DNA of 64,000 bases, taken from the NCBI GenBank assembly GCA_963920665.1, contig OY987263.1:25408547-25472546 (forward strand), written 5' to 3'. Position numbers and translations under genes: made by a program. This DNA comes from Straminergon stramineum (taxonomy: Eukaryota; Streptophyta; Bryopsida; Hypnales; Calliergonaceae). The notes under the pieces are model-generated. The model was not told the origin of the DNA and did no database searches. It saw nothing but the letters and a program-made list of their open reading frames with translations. Of this stretch, positions 1 to 10,603 are shown in pieces (the stretch's first letter is position 1; every line of letters begins with the position of its first letter).

Positions 1-508
1 CCACAATGTATGTCTTACATGATAGTAATGGAGTGATTAGTGACTTCATTAGGAACCTCCAACTTTTTAGTAACAATTAATTTTAAGAATTGACTTTTAA
101 GAACTTCCATATTAGAGAATGTTATGACTGCTTTAGGTGAACAAGATGTGCATCATGGATTCAGATTTTGTTGCTTCTTGGGTAGTCTATAGACTCTTTG
201 GGTCCATGATGCACAGAACACTTCAAAAAGTCATAGCAAATTCATACTTTGTCAAAAAAATATAATTTCAATTGCTCTCATTATTTCTCACACTTTTCTT
301 CTTGAGGGAAAAAAATCGCAAAATTTCAACTATAGCATGAGGCCAAACTCCTAATTCTGACCACAAATGAGTTGTTTTATCTTACTCCAAATCATGCACG
401 AAATGCTCAAGTGGTTGGTAATGAGTGATTCTACCATAATTGACCTCTTACATGAGTTATCATTGTCAACCTAATGGACTCCTCCCGGCCACATTTCATC
501 CACAACTA

Positions 509-833
509 AGGTAGGAGGCTCGAAATCCACTCAGGCTCTAAAATCACACACCTCCTCAAATGTACACTGTTTGTACATTGGTTTTTTTCATCTTTACAGG
601 GATGTACCAAGAGCGTACATTTGAGGAGGTGTGCGGTTTTAGAGCCCTATGCCATTTAGACTTCAAAAATGCATAACTAATTCTACAAAGCTCCAAAAAA
701 TATGAAACGACTTATGTTAGATGTCAATTCCTCTTGTCTTTCAAGAAAAATTTACTGAAAATATTTCAATAAGTTTCACCTCCCCCAAATTCAATTTCAG
801 CTCTTAGACGTGTGCTTTATGGACCTCCTACCT
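509..833. mobile_element. Miniature inverted-repeat element, AGGTAGGAGG family, copy 1
   Basis: The element begins AGGTAGGAGG and ends CCTCCTACCT, with TA on both sides (507-508 and 834-835). The interior carries a second inverted repeat around a GAGGTGTG motif (near 550 and 625), so the element folds back on itself. Two more copies of similar length lie at 8769-9082 and 54550-54872. The TA target duplication and small size fit the Tc1/mariner (Stowaway-like) group; there is no coding capacity. The family assignment is inference, while the boundaries are seen directly. Confidence 0.8.
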
Positions 834-989
834 TACATTAAGGTACAGATGACTCAGCTTAATGCTTTAGACTGCTGGTCAATTCCCAAGACAAGGGCAG
901 TGCAATAGAAAGTGGAGTCTGATCAAATCATTGTCAGTCTTGTCAAACTGGCTGAACTCACTCATGTTATGATAAGTAACTTAAGTTAA

Positions 990-1967
990 CCCCTCACCGC
1001 CTGAAGTCCAAACATGTGTAAAAGCTGACTTGCTTTTCAAGTCCTAAAAGTCTAAATCTCAGTGAGGTATGAAAATCTCAACCGTACAATATTGTAGTGT
1101 GCATGTTGTAGATGGTGTGAAACAAATTTGGGGTCATTTGACTGTATAGGTTGAAAGATCATAATGTTTTAGTGTTGAAAAAAGATGCTGAAATTTTCTT
1201 AAAAACACATTTGGAGGTGAAATTTGATTTCTAAACCTACTCAAATGAAAAAACTTTAAACTACAAAGTGATTCAAAGCAAAAGACAAACACTTTGGTGA
1301 AAAAAAATCTCATTCAATTGACTCATTGTGTCTGCAAAATTGTTTTGAAATGTCAAAAAACAGTGAAAAAAGTAGCAAAAAATTACATCTATGTCTGAAC
1401 CTCCCTCTACTAAAATACTTCTCAGTCACTCATAACCTCTTGGATTAATATGAAATTGTAACCACACAAACTAGACTGGTATGCTCAACTTTTCCAACAA
1501 AAATTATTGAAAACGGACCATGTATGAAGACGTTATAAGCCGCCGAAGTTCATTGTAATGCAAAAATGTCTGGATTTTGAACTTCGAATTGCTCCCAAAC
1601 ATTCAAAACAACTTGGATTGACATGAAAATTTTACCACAATAACTAGGCTTTATTGGGAACAAAACACAACAATTTTTCTTTTTATTGAAAACGAACATT
1701 TGATGAGAAAGATACAAATCTCCAAAGTTGTAGCCATCAGAATGCAGTGAGGTGAACTCAAATTGAACCTGTGAACTTCGAATGGCTCTCAAGAACTCAG
1801 TACATCTTGGATTGATCTGAAAATTTTATCACTCAAACTAGACTAATATGCTCAACTTTCCCAACAAGTTTTATTGAATTCGGACATTGAATGCAAAAGT
1901 TACAACACTTTGAATTTTACTGCCAGACTATGAGAGGACACTTTTCGTCCCCTCCGGCGGTGAGGGG
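990..1967. mobile_element. TTAA-flanked element with CCCCTCACCGCC termini
   Basis: TTAA at 986-989 and 1968-1971 flanks inverted ends CCCCTCACCGCC and GGCGGTGAGGGG. The inverted similarity continues outward across the TTAA (AGTAACTTA on the left, TAAGTTACT on the right), so this copy may have landed in a palindrome or its true ends may be longer. The interior contains about three imperfect tandem units of 173-194 bp starting near 1439, 1612 and 1806, each opening with CTTGGATT. It shares a core motif near 1148-1175 with other TTAA elements in the window. No transposase reading frame is seen. Confidence 0.7.
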
Positions 1968-2099
1968 TTAAGGTAAGTTACTATTTTTGGTAGGCCCAAA
2001 TTCAATTTGAAAATGAAATGCCATGCTCTCGTAAATCGAAATTTGGGGTGGACACACTTGCCTTGGTTGGGCATGCATAACTTATCTATCTGACTGTAG

Positions 2100-2170
2100 T
2101 GGATGGTGAAATCGTCCTTAAAAGCTTACATTGTCTTCTTGCAACGGCACCCTCTGACCTCCTCGATGAG
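2100..2170 (+). CDS. Candidate isolated exon (weak)
   Basis: A short open stretch is preceded by an acceptor-like site (AG at 2098-2099 after a T/C-rich run) and followed by a donor-like GAG|GTACAA at 2171. It would encode an amphipathic helix-like peptide (DGEIVLKSLHCLLATAPSDL and on), and the frame stays open to 2281. I do not recognise a family. It could be a lone exon of a gene with very long introns, a captured gene fragment, or chance. Confidence 0.2.
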
Positions 2171-2521
2171 GTACAAACCAAAAAGCTGACTCTGCTAATT
2201 GAAAATAAAGCCCTTGTACTAGTACAATTGAACCTCACTTTATGTATGGCACTACATGAGAAGGTAAACCATCCATACTAACTTAGTGAATATAAGTTAA
2301 CTTTTTGCTCTTAACTCCTGAAAAAGTACGAGGGGTTAATTTTTAATAGACACACCTACATTTCTATACCTTGACGGATATAAACTATTAGGTGGGTATG
2401 CAGTTATAGATAAAGATCAATTATTCATTTGTAGGGTGCAATAAGATGATAATTAGACAATATGAATGTAAGAAGATGACATATTTAATTATTAGTGTCA
2501 ATTTGGTTTAGAATTGGTTAA

Positions 2522-3094
2522 CCCTGGAGTGTTCTGACGTCCAAAAAGTGGAGGACAAAACAGATTGAAATTGTTGTATCTTCTCATTACTGCTTGGATG
2601 AAAGTCATCCTAATTTGTGGAGATATTTTATCAAGTTGTTGTCCTATCCAAAGGTTGGATTTGGTGTTACTAGAATACAATTTTTTCTAAAATTACAAAT
2701 GTGAAAGTGGTTGACCAAGCCAAAATTGCATTGACTCCAGTCCAAAATGGGATTTGCCAAAATGACATCATAGATTTTAAGAGCACAAAAATTTCCCAAA
2801 ATCACCATGTGAGTAGAATCTCATTTCAAATCTATTCCAACAAATTTTATTCAAAAAATTATCATATTTTTCTTATAATTGAATTTAGAAGGAATTTTGA
2901 AATCTCCCTTTCAAAATTAAAAAAATATATATAGTGATGATAGCATTGGAGAATCTAACCGTACGGATGGAATCTACAACTCAAAGTCTACAATTTTTCT
3001 TTGTATGTCAATTCCAAAATATGCTTCTAAATAGCAATTTGTAATGATTTATCTCAAATAGTCAATTTTGGAGATAAGTCTCGACGTTCCAGGG
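2522..3094. mobile_element. TTAA-flanked element with CCCTGGAG termini
   Basis: TTAA at 2518-2521 and 3095-3098 borders inverted ends that read CCCTGGAGTG inward from the left and CCAGGG at the right; both ends also carry GACGT a few bases further in. Length is 573 bp, with no coding capacity. It holds a core motif (CTAACCGTACGGATGG near 2956) related to the one in the elements at 990-1967 and 10719-11280. Confidence 0.65.
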
Positions 3095-4075
3095 TTAAGA
3101 CTTCAAACCTCAATTTTGTGAAATGGGCAAAAATTTTAGCGTCAGAAATTGTGCAATAGATCCTCACAAAGGTCTAATTTCAAGCCACAAACTAAGACAA
3201 GTTTGCATTTATGTTTCAGGTTGTGCGTCTTGCTTCAATGGGCCAAAGTATTAGACTACCACCAATTTAGCGAAATTGGCATTTTCCAAACTATTACTGG
3301 TTGTTACCATTTTCTTACCCCCGAAATGCCCTAAATTCTATGGATGCTCCACAAACATCTTCCAGTTTGCCATCTTGAATTGCAGCCAATCATGGATGAT
3401 AGTGCTGGAGCCCCAACACTGATAAAGAACCATTGAGCCCTTCAATCGGCATCATTCCCCGTTTTGCTCATGGGTTTTCAATCCTGGCGTCCTTACAGAT
3501 GCAGTGGTTGATGTCAAGCCCTTTAATTTGGTCCAAACCTTTCCTTCTGTAAGGTTGAAGTTCTTAAAGAGGAGACTGCGATTTCAATTTGCATCTGCGC
3601 TCACAGCAGAACAAATTGTCACACCATGGGTCCCTTATTTTACATTAAAAAAAGCGAGAGAGCAACGTGTTTGGATCCAACACAACAACGCATACATTAA
3701 TAGTCAAAATGGAGCGAGTCCTACTTCATGAAGCAAACTACTGCAATTGCAGCCTGTCTCCTCAGTCTGCTTCCTAAGTCTACTTTTCATTTGGGGAACA
3801 GAGTCAGGAGATACAATGTCCATTTCGTTGTATTGACGCAACGCAGAGCGTCAATATCTAGTGGCTTTACTTTCAAAGCTCTAAGAAATAGGACTGGTAT
3901 AGGATTACGTTTTCACGCTGCCCACCTTGAGAAGTGTCCACGTCCTGAATTTTCGCTATCCGACTAATCTAACTAAATTGAAAATTATTAGGATCCTTCA
4001 GGCATGGGTAACTACTATCACAATTGATGAAGGGCATACAAAAGAAACTCGTATAATTGGGTTCCCTGCGGAGAA

Positions 4076-4232
4076 CACACCGGGAAAAGTGAGACACACT
4101 GGGAAAGTGTGCAAATTTTTACCTGTGACGTCCTTCAGCACTCCTCAGTCTCCCGGTGTAGTAGTGTATTTTTTCCCACTGTCGTAGTGTATAGTAGTGT
4201 AGTTTTCCGGTGTGTCTCACTTTTCCAGGTGT
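4076..4232. mobile_element. Miniature inverted-repeat element of about 157 bp
   Basis: Terminal inverted repeats of about 31 bp (4076-4106 and 4203-4233) match with about three differences and contain GGAAAAGTGAGACACAC. GAGAA flanks both sides (4071-4075 and 4233-4237), consistent with a 5-bp target duplication; the end is ambiguous by one base. The middle repeats a GTAGTGTA motif. There is no coding capacity and I saw no second copy in the window. Confidence 0.7.
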
Positions 4233-5009
4233 GAGAACGATTCACGGTGTGCCTTTTGAACAAAGAGAACTCCGGGAATTCTTCCTCTTTTCTCCACTGA
4301 CAGGGAACTCAATATAAGCCCCTTGTGTTGCAAATTTATTGCACTTAGAAGCCATTGCTCAATGCTAAGTTAAGTGGTGTTAAGGTTTCAGTTTTCACTA
4401 TCCAAAACGTTACACAAGATCATTCTCTGAAATCAAAACCTTGTGTAAAATGCTGTCAGTGATGTTTAGGATTAGAAAGTTAACACATCAGATTCCTGGA
4501 AGGGAAAAACAACTGAATGTCAGTTACTTGATGACGGCTATCAGAATGCTAACATCAGAAATGGATTGAGCTTGAGCCTGTAAACCCACACTGAGCCGAG
4601 AGCCCCACGGGCAGATTCGAAACCAGTGGCTGGAAGCATCATCCTGCCACTGGAACAAACTGCTCCCAGACTGAGTGGGGGTACCTAGTAGTTCCATAAA
4701 TTAGCAGATCAGATGTCAGTGAATTAGTCCCATTTTCTGATGTCCACACTGAATCTTAGTTAAGCTTACATCCAAAATTATCTCATAAGTAGATTTTTCA
4801 CAGATGATCACACACTCAATTGAAAATTGAAAATGTGCCTATTTAGCTAACCGTTTTAAGCACTGAGCTATTGGTCTCCTATCAAAATATCCCCCCATAG
4901 TATGGCAGAATGCCCTGCGTTGCGCTGTTTGGGCACTACTTACTGGAACATTTATCTTCCATATTCAGGCACGATATCTCCCCGGCTGCTCAATGCTTAA
5001 CGCAATGGG

Positions 5010-5071
5010 AGGCCTCCCGCGATGTGAGAGCCGGGGCTTGAAGACCGGGGCTCTCACATCGTGGGAGGCCT
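5010..5071. repeat. GC-rich near-perfect hairpin
   Basis: A 23-nt left arm beginning AGGCCTCCCGCGATGTGAG (5010-5032) pairs with the sequence ending at 5071, with one mismatch, around a loop of roughly 15 nt. It stands in a GC-rich patch unlike the surrounding AT-rich DNA. It could be the inner fold of a miniature transposon or a small-RNA hairpin; the sequence does not decide between these. Confidence 0.6.
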
Positions 5072-5362
5072 TCGGGGGGGAGACCTCCCACTATCCAACA
5101 AAATTCTGGTCTGGTCTGGATTTCCCTGCACATGACAATATTCTTGACAACCGGTGGTTGAGTAGCATCGATCCCAGTGCCCACTTAGATTCCAAAAACA
5201 TGCCAAATCATGGGAAACGAAAGCTTTGACCTCCTTTACCATGTGAAGACAAGGACTGAGCAGCCGGGTCGAGGTAGGAGCTCACCCTCCATTGTTCAAG
5301 CTGCGAAGTTCGCTCCACCTTGCCTTGCCAAGCCAGATGCGAGCCCGGGATTCCTAACTTAA

Positions 5363-5471
5363 CTCCTATTAATGCAGGTTGGAATCCTGATACGGAGACC
5401 ATACAAGCAGACTTGCAATGAAGAAACCCTGATACAGTAGACCCCATTCAGGTTCCTACCTGCATTAGGGG
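5363..5471. mobile_element. Compact TTAA-flanked miniature element (109 bp)
   Basis: TTAA at 5359-5362 and 5472-5475 flanks inverted ends CTCCTATTAATGCAGG and CCTGCATTAGGGG, followed inward by a further matching GGAA...CCTGA stretch. This is the shortest member of the TTAA-flanked group here. Confidence 0.65.
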
Positions 5472-5917
5472 TTAACTTATCCATGCCAACTCCAGGCACA
5501 TGGTGCCAGACTCACAGTGCTCGCTCCGCATTAATTCAAGGATTCTCTAGCTCGCATGACTGGACTGTACGCGCGCCATGCAAACTCCGCCTCTGCAGTT
5601 CGTACGTCTACAAAGTCGTGAAGAAAAATATCTCGTGATCGTGCACGCTCTGATCTCCGCCCGCGCGCCCCGCCCGGACCGCCCGGGTCCAGCAGCTCGG
5701 AGCATTTTCATTTGGGGAATCGGAAGCTTTTCCTAGCAGCAGCAGGACTTCCCATGAGGCTTGCCAGTCAGCTCGGAATTGCTGTTCATGATTGGTAGTC
5801 CTTTCTTTCCACCAACACCTGTTGTTTTGCATGCATGTCCGTGTGCTCTCCCCAAGTTGATTTGGGTCCCGAGGCCCTCATAGCTGGGGGGGTCAAATAA
5901 TCCATTTCCCACGCTTC

Positions 5918-6217
5918 TCACTGGTCTCCTCCTGACCGCCTTGCCTTGCCTTTTGTGGGAGGACGAGGCAGGAGGCCCGAGGCCGGACGGACTCCTCCTC
6001 CCGGCCCCGAACCCAAGCCCGAACCCCGAACGTTTTTGTCTTCAGTGATGTACTCATTGGGCACTACTAGTGCAGACTGATCGAGGACCAACCTTGGCTT
6101 GCTTGGGTCGTGCCAGTTGCAGATTTTTCCCCCCCGCATGATTGTACATTGGGCATTCGCTTGCAGGCTGGTAATGTACTGGGGACTCTGGAAAAGCTGT
6201 TGAGGCTGGACCAAGTC
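5918..6217 (-). CDS. Candidate coding exon, unknown product (weak)
   Basis: The minus strand reads through an open frame whose first 65 or so residues look protein-like (it starts MVQPQQLFQSPQYITSLQAN and later contains CNWHDPSKPRLVLDQS). The last third becomes Gly/Pro/Arg-rich, as expected of GC-rich non-coding DNA, so a real exon would end near 6030. I recognise no domain. It lies just inside the assembly gap at 6304-6503 in the GC-rich patch; the upstream part of any gene would lie in or beyond that gap. Confidence 0.2.
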   Translation of the reverse strand, partial: DLVQPQQLFQSPQYITSLQANAQCTIMRGGKICNWHDPSKPRLVLDQSALVVPNEYITEDKNVRGSGLGSGPGGGVRPASGLLPRPPTKGKARRSGGDQ

Positions 6218-6303
6218 TCACGTTGGCTTAACCCCTGTGCGTCACAGAGAGAACAGCGAAAGTGAGGGAGGAGCTTTTCTGCTGGATCTAAAAATTCCGG
6301 AAT

Positions 6304-6503
6304 NNNNNNNNNNNNNNNNNNNNNNNNNNNNNNNNNNNNNNNNNNNNNNNNNNNNNNNNNNNNNNNNNNNNNNNNNNNNNNNNNNNNNNNNNNNNNNNNN
6401 NNNNNNNNNNNNNNNNNNNNNNNNNNNNNNNNNNNNNNNNNNNNNNNNNNNNNNNNNNNNNNNNNNNNNNNNNNNNNNNNNNNNNNNNNNNNNNNNNNNN
6501 NNN
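6304..6503. other. Assembly gap (200 N)
   Basis: A run of 200 Ns. Immediately to its right is a very G-rich tract (6504-6535) made of runs of 4-7 G broken by single T, likely the reason sequencing or assembly failed. Reading frames spanning it are artefacts. Confidence 0.98.
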
Positions 6504-6535
6504 GGTGGGGTGGGGGGGTGGGGTGGGGGGTGGGG
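6504..6535. repeat. G-rich tract with G-quadruplex potential
   Basis: Successive G runs separated by T fulfil the four-run rule for an intramolecular G-quadruplex on the + strand. It borders the gap, so its true length is unknown. Confidence 0.7.
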
Positions 6536-6544
6536 GACAGGGCC

Positions 6545-8768
6545 CCACTGGGGAATAACTTATTTGGAGGGACATGAATGAAGACACTAAAAAGTGGTAA
6601 CTTAGAGAGTGCGATGATGGATTGTCTGTCACTCACCCAAAAGAATTAGGGTACCTGTTCCCTTGGTTGCTATGTACTGTTTCCTCTATCAATGGAAATC
6701 ATCCATGTGTTTCAAGAAAAAAAATTAAAAAATAAAAATTAGGATAGTTTAATTTGTTGTAAACATCTAATATTATGGGTTCTTTTCAATGTTTGATGTT
6801 AATTAAGCAAGAGGTGATGTTGTGATGAGGAATGTCAACCAAATCATTCTTGAAGTTTGTGACAATTGGAGGAGAGAATGTTGCTCTATTAACCTACTTA
6901 CCAAGGTGACAGTACTAGTCCAAAAAATCCCAAGTCTATGGCATTTTCAATGTTGAAGAGGTTGATAGTGTTGATTGACTTCTCCATGCCTATTCTACCT
7001 TTTGTTTGGTACTTTGATATTGCCCTTTCTACAGTAGTTATTTTTGTCTTAATCGTAGATTGCAACCCTTAGATTCCCCCACCAAGTATTTTGGCAAGCA
7101 TGTGTGCCCAGGAATCCATGGCTTAAAAAAGCTAGGACTTTAAGCAACCGAGAGATCCCATCGGCTAAGAACAAAGGGTCCAGCCTTGTGTAGTTCACAT
7201 CAAAGTAGATATTAGACACAACCTTTGAAAATTGTTTGAGAACAAAGGGTCCACTCTTGTCCAATTTACATCAAGATAGATATCGGCCATGACTTTTGCA
7301 ACTGTTTGAAAACAAAGGGTTTGCTCTGGTCCAATTAGTTAGATCAAGCTAGATGTATGCCATGATCACTTTTCCAATTGTTTGTGATAGTTGTCTTGAC
7401 TATAGATTGCGAGTTTAGATTCTCTTCCAAGTGTCTTGGCATGTAGGCCCAAAAATCTAAGGATTAAGAAGATAGGGAATTTAAATAGCCAAAAGATCCC
7501 ATTGGTTGAGAACAAAAGTTTAAGTCATAAGCAATTTACAACAAGCTAGATATATGGGTCATAACCTTTGCAATAGTTTGTGATAGCTATATATGTCTTG
7601 AATTTAGATTGCAACTTTTGATTCCTCCAAGATTGAGACTTTTATATTAGCATCTAAGAGATCCCATTGTTTGAGAACAAAAGAATTCAAATGAATCATG
7701 TTTAGTTCACTTCAAGCCAAACATAAGCTATAGCCTTTGCAATTGTTTGTGAAAGAGAAGTTTACTTGAAAGCCTAAATGGAAGATTTGCATATTGTTCA
7801 TGTCTTTTTAAAGAAAGTAGAAGGTAAAATAATCTAAAACAATTCTATTATGGCCTTGGTCTACATTGTAGTTCGCAACTTCTAAAATTATAGTAAATGG
7901 TATGCAAAAAGGACACTCTTAAGGAACTTTTGAGTCATTTTGTCTATCCTTTCATCTTCATTTGGGCTTGAATAGTTACTTGGACCACCAAGAATTGCCA
8001 CAAGTTTTTTAAGTGCAACTAAATGAGAAGTTGAAGAAGAGTATAAGGTATATCTTTTTCAAAACAAAATTAAGCATGTTTGGAAGTAATGTTTGACAAA
8101 GTGGCCACAAATCAGGGCTACAAAGACATAGGAGTGGATAAACTTGCAATGGTAAAAATAAAATGTTGAAGAGTGGAGTTCAATTTATATATTTTTCAAA
8201 TTTTGTACAATTTGTTTTTGAAGTTTGAAGTAAAAATGAAGTAACCTTCAATTCTTCTTAAATTAAACAATGCTCAAAATAACATTCACATGCTTTAATT
8301 GAATTCGTTGAAATTCATGAATGAATAATCAATTCCTCAATTCCTCATTTATTTCATATACTGTCCACACTTGCTAAAAGAACAATTTCTTATAATGAAC
8401 ACCTTTCAATCTACTTGTAACCCTACAAATTACTTAAAACCAAAAACCTACCTAAGTAAATGAGTCAACTTGAGATGAAAGAATAAATTTTGTGGAAAAA
8501 ATAAATCATTTTTATTCAAAACATCATGTATTCAATCAATATCCATTGAGTTCTTACAATGCATATACATATGAATTAATTCTTATTAGAAACAACAAAA
8601 TGATCCATTAAAGAAAAAAAAATTTGCATTGTCTAGTTCCAAAAAAGAAGTCCATTTAACGGGATGGGGAGCACTTATTGCGTTCTAAGGACAATAAGCT
8701 CTTTGGTGTCCTCATTTCACATGGGAATATTTGGAGGGACATGAATGTGGAGGCCCAAATCTTGGGTA
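6545..8768. repeat. Long dispersed repeat, unit 1 of array 1
   Basis: This decayed repeat recurs at 8733-12598 (with insertions), 12598-13985, 24840-28501 and 29739-30775. Landmarks in order: a GGAGGGACATGAATG start; GATTGTCTGTCACTCAC (near 6625); several imperfect internal units of about 200 bp, each with TAGATTGCAA, then AGAGATCCCAT, then GAGAACAAA, then CATCAAG-TAGATAT (near 7056, 7400 and 7601); and a terminal module from about 8085 (TGTTTGACAAAGTGGCCAC) to about 8730. Stop codons in all frames rule out a product. The superfamily is unknown. Confidence 0.75.
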
Positions 8769-9082
8769 AGGTAGGAGGTTCGTAAATCAACCATGTAAGG
8801 GTTGGAACTCAATTTGGGGGAGGAGGAACATCTTCAAATATTTTTCAGTAAATTTTCCTTGAAAGACAAGTGAAATTGCCATCTAATCCAAGTCGTTCCA
8901 TATTTTTTGGAGCTTTGTGGAATTAGTTACGAATTTCTGAAGTTAAAAAAAAAGTGGTCTTTTGTGGTCATCAAAAGCGACCACTTCCTGAAATGTGCAG
9001 AATTGGTACATTGCAGAAAGCAAAATGTACCTCTAAGTCTTGATTGCCTTTAATGCCCAATTGGAGGTCGAGGCTCCTACCT
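8769..9082. mobile_element. Miniature element, AGGTAGGAGG family, copy 2, nested in the long repeat
   Basis: The left end is AGGTAGGAGG and the right end is CTCCTACCT, with TA at 8767-8768 and 9083-9084. The surrounding repeat is interrupted exactly here. Related copies near 12640 and 29770 read straight through TTTGGTAGAGAGTG, preserving the empty site and showing that TA was duplicated on insertion. Confidence 0.85.
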
Positions 9083-9084
9083 TA

Positions 9085-10603
9085 GAGAGTGTGATGACAA
9101 ATTGTTTAGCACCCATTCAAGAAAAATTATGGTAGTTTGCCTTCAACAACCAATATCATAGGTTCTTTTCAATGTTTGCCGTAAAAGAAGAGGTGATGCC
9201 ATGATGAGGAACGTCAACCAAATGATTCTCAAAGTTTGTGATAATTGGAGGAGTGAATGTTGTGCGATTTACCTACTTACCAAGGTGATGGTACAAACCT
9301 AATTAATTCCAAGTCTATGTCTTTTCAATGTGGTGGAGGTTGATAGTGTTGATTATCTTTTCCATTTCTATTCCACCTTTTGTTTGGCACTTTCAAATTG
9401 TCATTTATATGGTAGTTTTTTTTTGTCTTAATCATAGATTGCAATCCCTAGATTTCTCTCAAGATTTCCCTGCATAGTATTTGGGCAAGCATGTGTGGCC
9501 GAGAATTTATGACTTAAAAAGGTTGGCTCTTCAAGCAATTGAGAGATCCCATTGGCTCAAAACAAATGGTTTGGTCTTGTCCAATTTCCATCAAGCTAGA
9601 TATAGGCTATGACCATCTTTCCAATTGTCTATGATAGCTATTTCTATCTTGACTAGAGATGGCAATTTGAGATTCTCTTCCAACTATCTTGGAATGTGGG
9701 CATTTAAGAATTAAGAAGATGGGGACTTCAAAAAATTAAGAGATCCCTATGATTGAGAACAAAAGTCCAAGTTATGAGCATTTTACATCAAGCTAGATAC
9801 ATTGGTCATGACCTATGCAACTATTTGTGATAGCTATTTTTTTCCTAAATGTAAATTGAAACTTTTGATTCCTCCTCCAAGATTGAGACTTCAAGCACCT
9901 AAGAGATCCCATTGATTGAAAACAAAGAAATTCAATCTTGTTTAGCTCACATCGAGCCAAATATAGGCTATGACTTTTCAACAATTGTTTACTTGAAAGC
10001 ATAAATGGAACATTTGAATATTTATTAAAGTATAATTTTTGTAGAAAGTGGATGTTTCCAAATTTGAAAGGTCATAACTTAAGGCAATAAAAAGATCCCA
10101 TTACTTGATAAAAAGTCCAATCATATTACAACAAGTAAGAAAAGGGCCATAGTCCTTGCAAATTCATGTAAATAAACATTCAGTGGAAATCCTAAGAACA
10201 AGTTTGGATATTGTTGAAGATCTTTTTGAAACTTTTGATATCTAACAAAATTAAAGTTTCAAAATTGTGGACAAATTGGATTCCAAAAATATGATTTTAA
10301 AAGAAATCCATTAAAAATTGAACAAAAAACCCTCGGTGGGTAATAGATCCTTATATATGTTTTAATTTGGTAATTCAAATATTGTGATATTACCTTGTGA
10401 TGGGTCAAATTCTTCCTATTTTGATGGATTATAATAAAGTTTAGATTTCAAGTACCCATATTTTGTGATAAAAGTGCCATGCTTACAATAACATTTTTTA
10501 AATGAAGTAATTAAAAATATTTAGTGTTGTATTTAATGAGACTTTTACTTTCATAGTCATTGTAGAAGAGTGCATGGCATATCATTTAGAAAAAATAACT
10601 TAA
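9085..10603. repeat. Long dispersed repeat, unit 2 of array 1 (left part)
   Basis: This continues the unit interrupted by the element at 8769-9082. Internal ~200-bp imperfect repeats begin near 9430, 9650 and 9847, followed by a fourth, more diverged block near 10035. The unit resumes at 11960 after the TTAA-flanked insertion. With both insertions removed, the spacing to the next unit is about 2.19 kb, matching unit 1 (about 2.18 kb). Confidence 0.75.

Noticed and set aside
4590..4640. Sequence with GATTCGAAACC considered as a tRNA T-arm
   Set aside because: No acceptor stem, D-arm or anticodon arm can be folded around it.
6067..6636. Open frames spanning the N run
   Set aside because: Unknown bases keep them open artificially.
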